Source: Eutreptiella sp. 'Long Island Sound 2002'
Lineage: Eukaryota > Euglenozoa > Euglenophyceae > Eutreptiales > Eutreptiaceae
Length of the DNA stretch: 64,000 bases
Direction of reading: 5' to 3'
NCBI GenBank assembly: GCA_964036045.1
Contig: OZ038385.1
Location: 3,906,001 to 3,970,000 of the forward strand
Below are positions 10,419 through 20,216 of this stretch, in pieces. The position numbers were made by a program, and so were the translations under genes. The stretch's first letter is position 1. Each line of letters begins with the position of its first letter. The notes under the pieces were generated by a model, which saw only the letters and a list, made by a program, of their open reading frames with translations, ran no database searches and was not told the origin of the DNA.

Positions 10419-11324
10419 CTGATTACGTGTGCGACCTGGAGTATCTGTTTTCACGGATGAACGTGGGCTCCTACGGAGCCACTGAGCCCCACCTGTGGCT
10501 CATGCGTAAGATCCCCCAACGTACGTCGGATGACTGCCACGCTACCTCTGAGAGGAAAAGCCCGACCCACTCGTACGATGAACTGGTGGACCTGCTGATT
10601 GAGCTAGCTCTTGAGAGGGAGAATGACTCCCACATGGAGAAATTTCTCAAGAAGCAGTTGGGTCGAGGTGGTACCCCTACCCCCGAACGTGGCGAAGGGA
10701 AAGTGCCTAAAAATCGCACTAACACCAACCAGGGAGGTGGTAAAGGGAGGGGTAACCTACATGCCATGAATGAGGTTAAACCCGATCCAGGTACCCCCCC
10801 TCTGTTCTACTGCAAACCTGTCAATGACAAGGGGGGGCCGTGTCATGCCCCTGACTGCGATCACCGCAGTAGCTGTATGCTGCAGATGAAACGACAGCAG
10901 CATACCAAGGATGAGAAACCTGTGACCCATCAGGATCATTTCAGGTGTACCATCACCTGTGGCTATTGTGGCAAACGTCGTCACTACGAAGACGAATGTC
11001 ACATAAAGAAACGCGAGAGTGATAAACTCAAGCGACAGGAGGCTGAACGCCAGAAGACCCAAACACCCACCAGAAATCCCCGAATGGGGATAAAGGTGGT
11101 AAAGGAGGTGGCAAGGGGGTTGGCAAAGGTGGACCCCCTATCCCCAGAGATGCTCATCAGCGCCCGCTGCTACTTCCCCTCCTGCCGCAGGAGACCCCAA
11201 GAAGCGCCCACAGGGGGATAACGCTTCCCCTGAGGGGAATAACTCCAAGAAGAGGCGACTGGCCTGGATGGTCAAGTCCCTCATGGCTGCAGGGGTGGAT
11301 GTCAAGTTCCCTGATGAGGAGTAG
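10419..11324 (+). pseudogene. gag: gag, 3' part (nucleocapsid), Ty3-A copy 1
   Basis: Continues gag after the LINE. A canonical zinc knuckle CGYCGKRRHYEDEC (C-x2-C-x4-H-x4-C) sits at 10958-10999, preceded by a second Cys-rich cluster (about 10810-10880: FYCKPVND, CHAPDC, SSC). Near 11085 a C is missing compared with copy 2 and the frame shifts; the true frame is recovered at the end, KFPDEE then TAG at 11322-11324. Zinc knuckles bind element RNA in packaging. The TAG is shared with copy 2 and lies in frame with pol. Confidence 0.8.
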
Positions 11325-12242
11325 GGGGGCGGCTCCGAAGAGGAGGACTTGGTTTCCTGGATTCTCGTGAAAATTGGGGATCAAGTTTTTCGAGCGGTGC
11401 TTGACACAGCTGCAACACTTTCCATAGTGGCCTGGTGCCTGCTAAGGACTTTCAAGAAAACTCAGACCGTGGCCCAGCACTGCAGAGTGCTGGACAACGA
11501 CGCCTTTGACATCGTCATTGGTACCGACTTCCTACGAAGAAACCCCCAGGTAAAAATGCTGTCTCTCCAGCGCCCTTATTCTTTGCACTGCCACTTTGGC
11601 AGCGGGCTGTTCTCCGTACCTTTGGAGCTGTCAGGACGAAAAGAGTTTGGGCTGCGCTACGCATCCAAGACTAACTATCGTACTGAAAAGTACCAATTGG
11701 CCCGTCACGTTCTTGAAAATGGACTGGCGGCCCTTCAGGTAAACCTGGATGAGATCCAGGTCGAATTGTTTGCGAGCGGACAACAGCACATCATGCAGTT
11801 GTACTGCTCGAAACATTTAAACAATGCTTTCCGTTTCTTCTGGAAAGCAATGGGCCTAGCGTATGCTAACCCTCCCTTCTCCCGGCTCGCGAAGGTTCTA
11901 ACCAAAATCGCTTATGCGGGAGGAAGGGTTGTCATGTGCACCCCTGACTGGGGCTGCTCTGGTGAATATGCTTACTGGCGCCGTATGCTAGATCGAATGA
12001 CCGTGGGAACAGTGCAGCTCCCCGACGGTCCCATCTATGTTCCTGAGGACTCAGACACAGCTATGCAGGCCCCTGAGTGGGCCAGTTTCTTATCCATCAT
12101 TGATGGATCTCTCAATCCTGTACCCCTGTGTGACCTAGACCAGGTGCTACTGAAAGAGGTCATGGCCGAAAATCATGGCCTGACCCTTTCTGATCTCAAA
12201 AACCGATCTCCTGAGCACCTATCTGCCACACTTACAGGGTAA
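11325..12242 (+). pseudogene. pol: pol part 1: aspartic protease and Dam-like domain, Ty3-A copy 1
   Basis: In frame with the gag TAG. The protease core reads FRAVLDTAATLSIVA; the catalytic DTGA is DTAA, so it is probably inactive. IGTDFL downstream is the usual second protease motif. An 81-bp piece present in copy 2 is missing at about 11466-11472. The Dam-like domain follows (11685-12053; VELFAS, then AYANPPFS at 11862-11882). The frame ends at TAA 12240-12242, where copy 2 reads TGCESP, and continues in the same frame beyond. Confidence 0.75.
11685..12053 (+). other. Dam-like N6-adenine methyltransferase domain (copy 1)
   Basis: Domain-level entry. VELFAS, then about 30 residues, then AYANPPFSRLAKVL, then GGRVVMCTPDWG and a YWRRML helix. 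The NPPF tetrad occupies 11868-11879. The order matches what I know of phage-type Dam methyltransferases (D-x-A/F-A-S, then NPPY/F, then a hydrophobic strand with a Pro). Activity is not shown, and no glycine-rich SAM motif is obvious. Confidence 0.55.
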
Positions 12243-14658
12243 TCTCCCGATGGCTATCTGGAACCTGCAGCTGTTAAGGAGGATGCTGACGACCAACTGT
12301 CTGAGATCGCCAGCACTATACCTCCTGGTGATCCCAGTTGTGTTGACCTAAAAGACAGTGCCTTCCTAGCCCAGCTGTTGCTGGAGGACGTAGATCTAGA
12401 GTCGACCTCTGAACCCGCTTCCCATGTTGGGAAGCCAGTGCTACACATGCAGCCTATGCAGACAGGTGAACCTGTGGCCCGGAGTCCTGATGCTCTGGCG
12501 CGGCCTGCTTCGAATAACATGCCACTGTCTGAGCATGACACTCAGGAACTTCGGCAGCTGTTGTACCTGAAGGCCGAAGGTATTGAGCGCCAAGAGCTGC
12601 TGCAATACCTCAGACAGACCTGGAAATCCTCCATCTGGTCTGAGGAGGACGATGATTCCTATACGCTGCCTGATCCTGAGATACCGCTAGTGTATTCTCT
12701 GCACTATGGGCAGCAATGTCCCCCTGAGTGGGACGATGGTTCTGTGCCTGCGGAAACTGCTGATCGGCAGAAAAAGAAAGAACATGGAAAGAGCAACCTC
12801 CATGCTGAGGAGGATTTCCTGCAGAAACTCGAGAGTCTTAACCTTGACGCCCGACTGAAGAAACTGCTGATAACCTATGAGGAGGTGTTCGGCGCCTTGC
12901 CGCCCCCGCTCTCTTGTAAAAAGCTGGTCCAGATGGACCTGAAACTGAAACCTGAATTTGAAAAGACGCGATCGAGGCTTCGTCCCTATCCCGCTCCACA
13001 GGAAAAGGTTGAAGAAATCGAGCGCCAGATCCAGGAATGTATTGAAGCTGGCCTTGTTGAAGAATATAAGAAGGGGGACTACCCCCATCACTGCAGTCCC
13101 TGTTTCCTGGTTGCTAAACCAGGGTCGACTGCCCTACCACTGGTTGTTGACTATGGTGAGGTCACAAGAAAACCCAGAACCACTCAGGGAGTATTCCTAA
13201 CATGGAAAATACCCTGGAGCGTATTGCCAAATGCAGGTACAAGACCAAAATGGAGAAACGCTCTGGTTTCTGGCAGGTGGACCTAACCGCCGCAGGTCAG
13301 GAGCTGCTCGCTTTTGTAACCCCTAAGGGCCGTGTCTTTAAGTGGAAGGTTATGCCTTTCAGGCTGGCTAATGCTCCAGCGCTCTTCCAGGAGCTAATGA
13401 ACAAAATTTTGTACATACTGAGGCGCAGGCCTCTAGTACAGGAGTTGATTTCTCGGGGTGCAGAAATGGAGGCCCACATCGACGACGTGAGTTTGGGTAC
13501 TAATACCCAAGAGGACCATGTCCTTCTCCTCCGTGAATTTTTCATTGTTTGTCAAGAAAATCATCTCGCAATCAAACTCGAAAAATGTGAGTTTATGAAG
13601 GAGGAGATGGAATATTTGGGTTTCCACGTGGGGTATGGCTGGTGGAAACCAGCCGCGTCTAAGATGCAGCCCCTACAGGACATGCAGATTCGCGATGACC
13701 CTAAGAAGGGTCTACACGATGTGAGGAGCTTTGTGGACGCCTGTAATTTCTATCGGCGTCACATCCACAATTTTACCTACTCCTCTGCCCCCCTCACTGA
13801 CCTAATCAAGAAAACTACTCCCTCGAGGTGGACCGCCAGGGAGGAGGAATGTTTCCAGGCGTTGAAGAAGAAAATTGCCTCCTCCAACTGCCTGGGAGTG
13901 CCCCGCCCTAAGGGCGAGATAGTCCTGATCACCGATGCCAGTGATGTAGGGGGGGGTGGCACGATCTACCAATGGCAAGACCTTAACGCCGCTGAACTAA
14001 CCCACTGCCATTATCGTACTAGTGGACTGAACCGTGATGGTTTGTTGAAACATGACTATCCTACCAGTGAGTGGCGGCTGGTGCCACTAGGACACTGGAA
14101 TTGGAAATGGAACCAAGCGCGTTCCAATTACAGCACCTATGACCAGGAACTCCTGTCCGGTATGTTTTTTGCTCTTGTCACAATCCCGACTCCTGGGATC
14201 TAATCCTATTGTCTGGCTATGTGACCAGGAACCCGTGAAGTCTTTTCAGATGGGCCCGGCGCCAGAGAAAGCAAAACTAAAGCGGTGGTGGACAGCTCGC
14301 ACCCACCACCCACCCACAGTGCCGGTTAGACTCTAACCCTTGCCCTGCAGGTCGTGCCCCTGCCCTGCACTCTTTCCCTGGCACGTAAGAACGTGTCGTA
14401 GTTGTGCCTCAGGGGCGCAAAGGCGCCTGTGTTGGTGCAAAGGCGTCTCAACAATTCGGCATGTGCTCCTGCTGTCAGGTGTCTCAACAGATCATTGCTG
14501 TACCGTGTGTGGCGCCTACCTTTTTCGCTCGACACCATTCATGCGCATGCTGTCCACTTGTCTTACCTGAGCCAGTTCAGGTTGACACTTCATCATATCC
14601 CCGGTATAAAAAATGAACTGTCTGACTATATATCGCGCAATAACTTTGATGCGCTTAT
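12243..14658 (+). pseudogene. pol: pol part 2: reverse transcriptase and RNase H, Ty3-A copy 1
   Basis: Ty3-type RT: connector with PDPEIPLVYSLHYGQQ, RT fingers LVQMDLKLKPEFEKTR, LPLVVDYGEV, FWQVDLTAA, KVMPFRLANAPALFQEL, and catalytic HIDD (AHIDDVSLG) near 13476-13490. RNase H has ITDASDVGGGG, STYDQELLSG and LCDQEPVKSF. Frame is lost at about 13160 (one A missing in the GTCAACAAG of copy 2) and again at about 14165 (T run). The 269-bp insertion at 14294-14562 splits RNase H. Pol ends at 14658 against the LINE. Confidence 0.8.
14294..14562. mobile_element. 269-bp insertion in RNase H, possible MITE
   Basis: Copy 2 reads GGTGGACTTACCTG where copy 1 has an extra 269 bp. GTGGACAGC at 14288-14296 and GCTGTCCAC at 14549-14557 form a 9-bp inverted repeat at the edges, although part of the left arm is host sequence. 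No coding capacity. Internal GCAAAGGCG(C/T)CT occurs twice. A clear target duplication is not visible, so the class is uncertain. Confidence 0.4.
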
Positions 14659-15415
14659 GGTGCCGTGGGCATCACCCGAAGGCACCTTTATGTGGGGGGA
14701 AATCCTCCCCGGCACCGTGGCGCTCACGTACCTGTGGCTCCGGGACGCGGAGACGCACACGCAGCCCCCCAGCACACACCTCCTCCTCACCCTAGAGGGA
14801 GAGGCCGCCGTCGAAAATGTCCACACAGCGGAGGGAGAGGACTACGTGACGGCGAACGCAGACACCGCAGTATGGCTGCACGCTCACGAGCACACCACAC
14901 CCCCCACCGTAGTACCGGGGTCACACCCCTGGCACGTGGTCATCGTGCGACTGCCCACAGGGGCAGACACAGGAAGCGCCCAACAGGGATGGGCAGACAG
15001 GTGGGCACACGTGTGCGCCTCCCTGCACGAAGGGCTGCACAGACCCTCCCTCACCAGTCACACCCTCGAGCCGGCCCCCACCACGGCCGAATCCCACACC
15101 GGGGCGGCCCCCCCCACCGGAGTCTGGGCCTACACGCGCAGCCTCCACCGCGAGGCAGCGGAAGCCCTCAAGAACGCCATCTCCAACCACCAGGGCCTCG
15201 TGCACACCCCCCACGATAACACGCAAAAGGGCTACACCCTAAGGTGGCACCACCCCGCACCAGAAGGGGTCTGCAGCCACCGGCAGACCAGCCTGGCATC
15301 GGCCCAGACCTCACAGCGATCGCCCACGCCGTCGCCGCCATGGCCCAGCAAGTTGGGGCGCCACCCCAATGGGCACCGTCCATCATCAAAGAAACGGCGG
15401 CACGCCACAACCCAG
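14659..15415 (+). CDS. LINE ORF1-like protein, N-terminal piece
   Basis: Open throughout in one frame, with no recognisable domain. Begins LMVPWASPEGTFMWG-like and includes a well-ordered stretch (HVVIVRLPTG, WAHVCASLHEGL) and a Lys/Arg-rich end (SKKRRHA). Codon use is strongly C-ending. No start codon can be assigned because the 5' end is cut at the pol junction. The frame continues exactly into 26618 after Ty3-A copy 2 and one CCCAG are removed. In LINEs the first protein usually binds element RNA; that is inference here. Confidence 0.55.
15411..15415. repeat. Target site duplication of Ty3-A copy 2, left (CCCAG)
   Basis: CCCAG directly abuts the LTR and is repeated at 26613-26617. Confidence 0.85.
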
Positions 15416-16126
15416 AGAAAGATGTCCTTGCTTTATGCCCTAGATATTTTGATGATGTCCTGCAGGTTTTGTAGTTGAAAACCCAAACCAAAGCAGCAAG
15501 TAGATCAATAAGAGGATGTGGATCGAATCAATGATTGATTTTGGAATCCAGTGTAACACAGAAGGGCTGCAGATAGACAAAGCAGGTTTATACACAAAGA
15601 TTCAATCACAAATGGATAATACAAAAGATTTTATATGAAAATTGGTCTGACTCTTGCCTCAGAGATAGCAATAGGCACTTCATGTGCACTCTTTTGGGTG
15701 TAATGGTGCTGGTTAGGAATGTGGGGCATAGATGTCAGGACCACACAGAAAATGACTTGGCCAAGCAACTGAATTCAGAAACAGTTACAATGTAGGACCA
15801 CAATAAGTGGTAGAAACAATTGAGTATAGGGGTCTTGGGGTGGGAGACCACTAGGCTGAACCTCCAAGGCCAACAAGCATGAAATGCCTGATTTATCTTG
15901 GTATGTCCTCCATGAAGGAAGGTACCTCCGCTCAGTTGAGTGGTAGGGGTGAACTTCATGGGGGGGCTAGGGTCACAACCCTAGTTACTTTGAGAAAGTG
16001 TACTTTAGGCAACAAAAGAGAGATAAAAACACTTAAGTTTGTCTTAGCATCAACAAAAGGGTTTTAAGGGGGGCTTGGCCTGGATCAAGCCCTCCAAGAA
16101 AGACAGGGCAGTGACTTTTTCTTACT
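15416..16126 (-). repeat. 3' LTR of Ty3-A copy 2
   Basis: 711 bp, matches 25902-26612 with few differences. The preceding internal bases read CCAGCGGGG on the minus strand, a short purine-rich stretch that could serve as the plus-strand primer. Confidence 0.9.
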
Positions 16127-18836
16127 CCCCGCTGGAGTACTAGTTGATCAAGCTAGTAGGACCAAGGAAAAAGGCTCAAATATTCCCAAAATTACCTCAG
16201 AAAATGCATTAAACTTACCAAAAACATCCTCATCACTTCATAGAAGCCTATCACACTGTAGGTATCCTTGAGAAACAGTGTAAAGTACCGTGAATGATGT
16301 CCCTTCGAAGGGGCATTCCTGAAAAGTCGCCGGCGTGCGACGAAAACTTTTCGAAAAAGTTTTGGGGTAGTGGGAATTGAACCCAGGACTCCCTCCCTAG
16401 AGCACATGTGCTTGCCCACTAGGGTACAGTCGAACGCTCTAATGCGGACGGCTGTTGCTGTATAAACAGCGTTTTAGTATACGTCCTGACCAAGGGCCAG
16501 GGCAGAGCAATACTCCCAATGGAGGACACAAACCCCCAGGAGCTGGAAAAAATAGAAAATGTAACCAGCAGGGAGTGATTCCTGCGGTTTAGCGGAAGGG
16601 GTTGCGATTTAGCAAGTGAAATCGTTAAAAATCGACGAAACCACGCGGGAAATCGTCATTTTTACACATAACTCAAAGTCGCAGACAAGCGCAAAGGAAG
16701 CGGACTCCAAGAAAAGGGTTGCGCAAGCGTAAACGGCTTTTGGAAAAGAAGGTATGAGCCGTAGTTTTTAAAGTTTTAAAGGAAATTTTTGCACAGTTGC
16801 ATCAAAATTTTTATAAACTTCAGAGTCAAGTATTCAAATTCAGCCCACACCACAGAGCAGGTCAACAACCCATCTCTCAGGTATGTCAGTGTCACCTCAC
16901 ACTCACGCATTGCGTTCGTGTTGGTTGTTTCGTTAAAACGTTAGGGTTGTCAACGCTGTGCTCGTTGGGGGGTCGGGTGTTCTTCTCTCGTGCTCTGCAC
17001 AGGCAAAAACAGGAATGAAAGGTATGCGATGCGAATGGAGCGCGCAGCGCGCACGTAGGGTTAGAATATGCGCTGTGCTCGCGATGCATGTGCCTAATCG
17101 AGGCATTCACACGCTGTGACGCTTTCCCTGACCCCAAATTCACCCTTCTTTTCTTCTTCACAGGTAACTAAAGAAAGCGTTTGTTCGTGTGTGGCCGTGG
17201 CGTTAAAGTAGGGTTGCTTAAAACGCTTAGGCTTGTTTTGTGTTCGTTTGAATTCGGCATTCACACGATGCATGGTGAGTAAGGTAGGTTAGCCCAGGAG
17301 GAGCTCAGCTCCTGGTTGAGTCAGTGGTTCAGCCTCCCTTCCCTGCGTGCACATGATGCATGGAAGGGTAGGCCACGCGAATTGCGCACGGTAAACCTTG
17401 TTAGGTTACCCAGAGGCTCCTCGGTACGTTCTTTAAGAGAACCCGAGGAGTTTCTTAAAGCTTGCTTGCTTGACAGGGGTAGCTGAATCTTCAGCGTGTT
17501 TGCGGACAGTGTATTATAGGTCACACTGAGAACCGTATAATACGGGGAGTGTGGCTTGGTTCCTCCGCCGCAAACGCCCCTTCATTTGCCTCTGTTGTAC
17601 AGGTGGGAGAGGTTAAGGGTGATTGGTGCACGCAGCAGCTGCCTTCGGCGGCTATCCATTTTTCTGCCCCAGCAAACAGGGGCGCTGATCACAAATCAAA
17701 TCACTGTGCCTCAGCCAGTACTGGCGAGGGCAGTCCGACTTCAACGACATCTGCGCTGTGCACGCAACGAGAGCACCCCTCCCCTCCAAGCCCTAGCAGG
17801 GGAAACGCGTTGTGGCGTCCCCTGTTAGGCCACAGCTGCTTAGGAGCGCTGTGTTCTCTTGTTTTCTTCACAGGAGGGCCATTAGGGCCTGAGTGAACTT
17901 CGACAGCAGCACCCAGTAGCGTGTGTAGGGGTTAGGGTCAGCAGGCCTGGCAGGAGGTGAGTGCAAGTGATGAGTGCTCACCCTGCCTTCGAAGGCCAGT
18001 GCTGGCGTTAGTGAGTGTAGTGTAGTGGTGTCTCCTGTCCCGCGTGCTTTTCCTCGTGGGCAGGGGAGTGCGTTAGCTTTTGGCCTGTAGCAAAAATGGG
18101 CGTTTTGTATGCCCTTAGCACACTTGGCCACCCCTCCCCTCTAGTAGGTAGGGCTTTTGCCGTCTTACCCAAGGATAGGCGCCAGCACAGAAATTGGGCG
18201 CCACAGGAGTGGTAATAGTACCTGATTAGGACCTTCGGTCCGACGTCAGCGAAGCCCGGTCTCCGGGAGCCACGCTGGGGAGAGAAGTGAGACACGTACA
18301 GACATACGTAGCACACTTAGGGGTATGGTAAACCCTGTAAGGAAGGGTAGAACCCCATGGGTCTGGACCAGTCAGGGGTCCTAACTGTGGGCTCGCTTGT
18401 CCCCAAGGAGGGAAGACACACCTTGCCTCATATCACCTTGCTTGTCATTCCCCCCTGGTGTAGTAAGCCACCGTTCTTCGTTGGCTCTCCAAGGTCATTA
18501 CATTAGGGCAGTACCCATGCAACACATGGTCAACAAGGCACACACTCGCTGGGTGGCTGCAACCATGATAAGCGGCCACCTGGTCCACGCTGGAAACCAT
18601 AGGCATGGGTCTGCAGGGCACAGACAGGGTCAGTGCAGTGCTCGGTAAGCAGTAGTCTGTGAGAAACCAATGGCCTTCGGCCAGGGAGTGGTTGTCACGG
18701 GGGGCTAACGGTCCTGTCCTGCGATGCAATGCGGGGCAACTGTGACAACTGCTCTTACACCCATACACAGGCACGTCTGCAGAAGAGTGCTCACTGCACC
18801 TGTCAGAAGACTGACACAGGGCAATTTGATTCGCTT
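16127..18836 (-). other. Long 3' non-coding region of Ty3-A copy 2
   Basis: 2.7 kb between the integrase stop and the 3' LTR. No protein with family features on either strand; the ORFs are short and unrelated. It includes a tRNA-like motif (16364-16433), a near-palindrome AAAACTTTT/AAAAGTTTT near 16341-16362, and several CACAGG/AGGT motifs on the plus strand (near 16879, 17160, 17600, 17870) that resemble splice-like strings but define no gene. Possible acquired host sequence or an untranslated regulatory region. Confidence 0.55.
16364..16433 (-). other. tRNA-like segment with A- and B-box spacing
   Basis: On the minus strand TACCCTAGTGGG (16426-16415) resembles a pol III A box and GGGTTCAATTCCC (16384-16372) a B box / T arm. 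They are 42 bases apart, as in a tRNA. The acceptor arms do not pair and the anticodon arm is not regular. It is therefore a decayed tRNA or tRNA-derived SINE head, not a working tRNA. Confidence 0.4.
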
Positions 18837-20216
18837 CTAACGCTGGGACATAGTCTCAGCACGGGTTAGGAGCTGCCCCTCGTTGTTCTCAACGAGGTAA
18901 GTGCGGAAGATGGGGTTGATACTCCCATCTGGTTGTATGAAGGCTGACATAGGTTCCCAGGTCGCCTCAGACAACCCATAGCCATCCCACAGGGTAAGGA
19001 ATTTCCAGCCCTGTTTATACTCATGGCGAGCAATACCTGCAACCACGTAGTAACCATCGACTGCCATCTCATCGGCAGTCATCTCTTCGAGTTCGTCTGC
19101 CTCCTCTGGACTGGCAGCGTTCTCTAGGTCTATACTTTCAATCTCACTGTCGCTGAGGCGCCACTCATCCCAAGACAAGTCGTCAGGGGAGTGATAGTGC
19201 CTCAACTGCTTAGGTGCACACAGCAGTTCACCACCTAGACGTGGACTGCACCTGACATGGATCCTGGATCCACCTATCCTGATGATACGATAGGGTCCAA
19301 AGTAAGGGTCCTGTAGGCAGTTACGTGGCCAGGAGGGTAGGCGTGAATGGTGTACCAAAACAAGGTCACCAACCTTGAAGCTGGCAGGTCGCCGTAGGCA
19401 GTTCCGTCGGCTCTGTTCACGGCCACGAATGTGCCTCAGGTTAGTACCAGCCTGGTTAGCCAGCGACTGCTTGTGTTCCAGCCAATCTCCCACAGGGCTC
19501 TTGAAGTCCTCAGGAAAGGGGGTTTTGAAGAACCAAGCAGGTCGTCCTCCATGGAACAGTTCGTGGGGGGTGAAACCCGTAGAAGAGCTCCGCTGTGAGT
19601 TCATGGACAGAACTGCCCAGGGCACTAGGCGTACCCAGTCCTTGGTGCGCTCCTGTTTCATCAGGATTCTTAAGTTTTGCTCCACCACACGGTTCTGTCT
19701 CTCACAGAGAGGGTTAGACGTGTGGGTATAGGGCACACCTGTGGTTACCTCCACGTTGAGGGCATTTAGCACTCGTTTGTACCACCCAGTGTCACTGCGG
19801 ATGCGTACATCCTCATCAGAGTGCACCTGCTTAGGTGCTCCATAGGGTTCGAACCATTGTTCGACCAACATTTTCACAGTCTGCTCACCTGTGATTTTCT
19901 TATTGCAAGGGTACACACGGGTGAAGCGAGATAGACCACAGGTGACCACGAGGCAACTATCATAGCCGCCAAAGCGTGGTAGCCCGTGGATGTAATCCAC
20001 GTAGAGAAGAGAGTTAGCACAATAGGGTATGGGTAAGCTGGAGATCAGGCCCCTATCCCTACTGTCGCTCTGCTTGCTGGCATGGCAGCCACGAGCATCC
20101 ACAATGGTCTGCATACGCGACCTCAGTTCAGTCAGGGTTATACTAGAGTAGAAACACTCACGGAAGAAGTCCACTGAGCGATTAGCGCCAGTGTGACCAG
20201 AACTGAGATGGGACCA
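18837..20216 (-). CDS. pol: pol part 3: integrase with chromodomain-like tail, Ty3-A copy 2
   Basis: Inserts the cDNA into nuclear DNA. In frame with RT but separated by a TAG at 20217-20219, so as sequenced it is cut off. Counting from the Met at 20174, catalytic residues are D60 (LLYVDYIHG), D120 (VHSDEDVR) and E158 (NPLCERQN), a D-x37-E spacing typical of this fold. The N-terminal zinc site is partial: SHLSSGH gives two His, but GCHASK has only one of the two Cys. The C-terminus has GDLVLVHHSRLPSW and a chromodomain-like WDGYGLSEATWEPMSAF. The frame ends at 18837. Confidence 0.85.
   Translation of the reverse strand, partial: WSHLSSGHTGANRSVDFFRECFYSSITLTELRSRMQTIVDARGCHASKQSDSRDRGLISSLPIPYCANSLLYVDYIHGLPRFGGYDSCLVVTCGLSRFTRVYPCNKKITGEQTVKMLVEQWFEPYGAPKQVHSDEDVRIRSDTGWYKRVLNALNVEVTTGVPYTHTSNPLCERQNRVVEQNLRILMKQERTKDWVRLVPWAVLSMNSQRSSSTGFTPHELFHGGRPAWFFKTPFPEDFKSPVGDWLEHKQSLANQAGTNLRHIRGREQSRRNCLRRPASFKVGDLVLVHHSRLPSWPRNCLQDPYFGPYRIIRIGGSRIHVRCSPRLGGELLCAPKQLRHYHSPDDLSWDEWRLSDSEIESIDLENAASPEEADELEEMTADEMAVDGYYVVAGIARHEYKQGWKFLTLWDGYGLSEATWEPMSAFIQPDGSINPIFRTYLVENNEGQLLTRAETMSQR

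Larger units (their letters stand above)
129..14658 (+). mobile_element. Ty3-A copy 1, interrupted Ty3/gypsy retrotransposon
   Basis: Oldest-looking Ty3/gypsy copy. Order: 5' LTR (129-839), initiator-Met primer site, gag 5' part, LINE insertion (2190-10387), gag 3' part, in-frame TAG, protease with Dam-like domain, RT, RNase H. It is cut at 14658, where LINE copy 2 begins in the middle of pol. The integrase and 3' LTR are not seen in the window. Compared with copy 2 (15416-26612, minus strand) it carries several frameshifts, nonsense changes and an 81-bp deletion in the protease, so it is a dead copy. The boundary at 14658 comes from alignment with copy 2, where the RNase H tail continues smoothly. 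Confidence 0.85.

Noticed and set aside
16364-16433. Functional tRNA gene
   Set aside because: Acceptor stem does not pair and the anticodon arm is irregular.
17549-17896. Spliced host gene in the 3' region of Ty3-A copy 2
   Set aside because: CACAGG and AGGT strings are present, but ORFs are short and no family feature links them.
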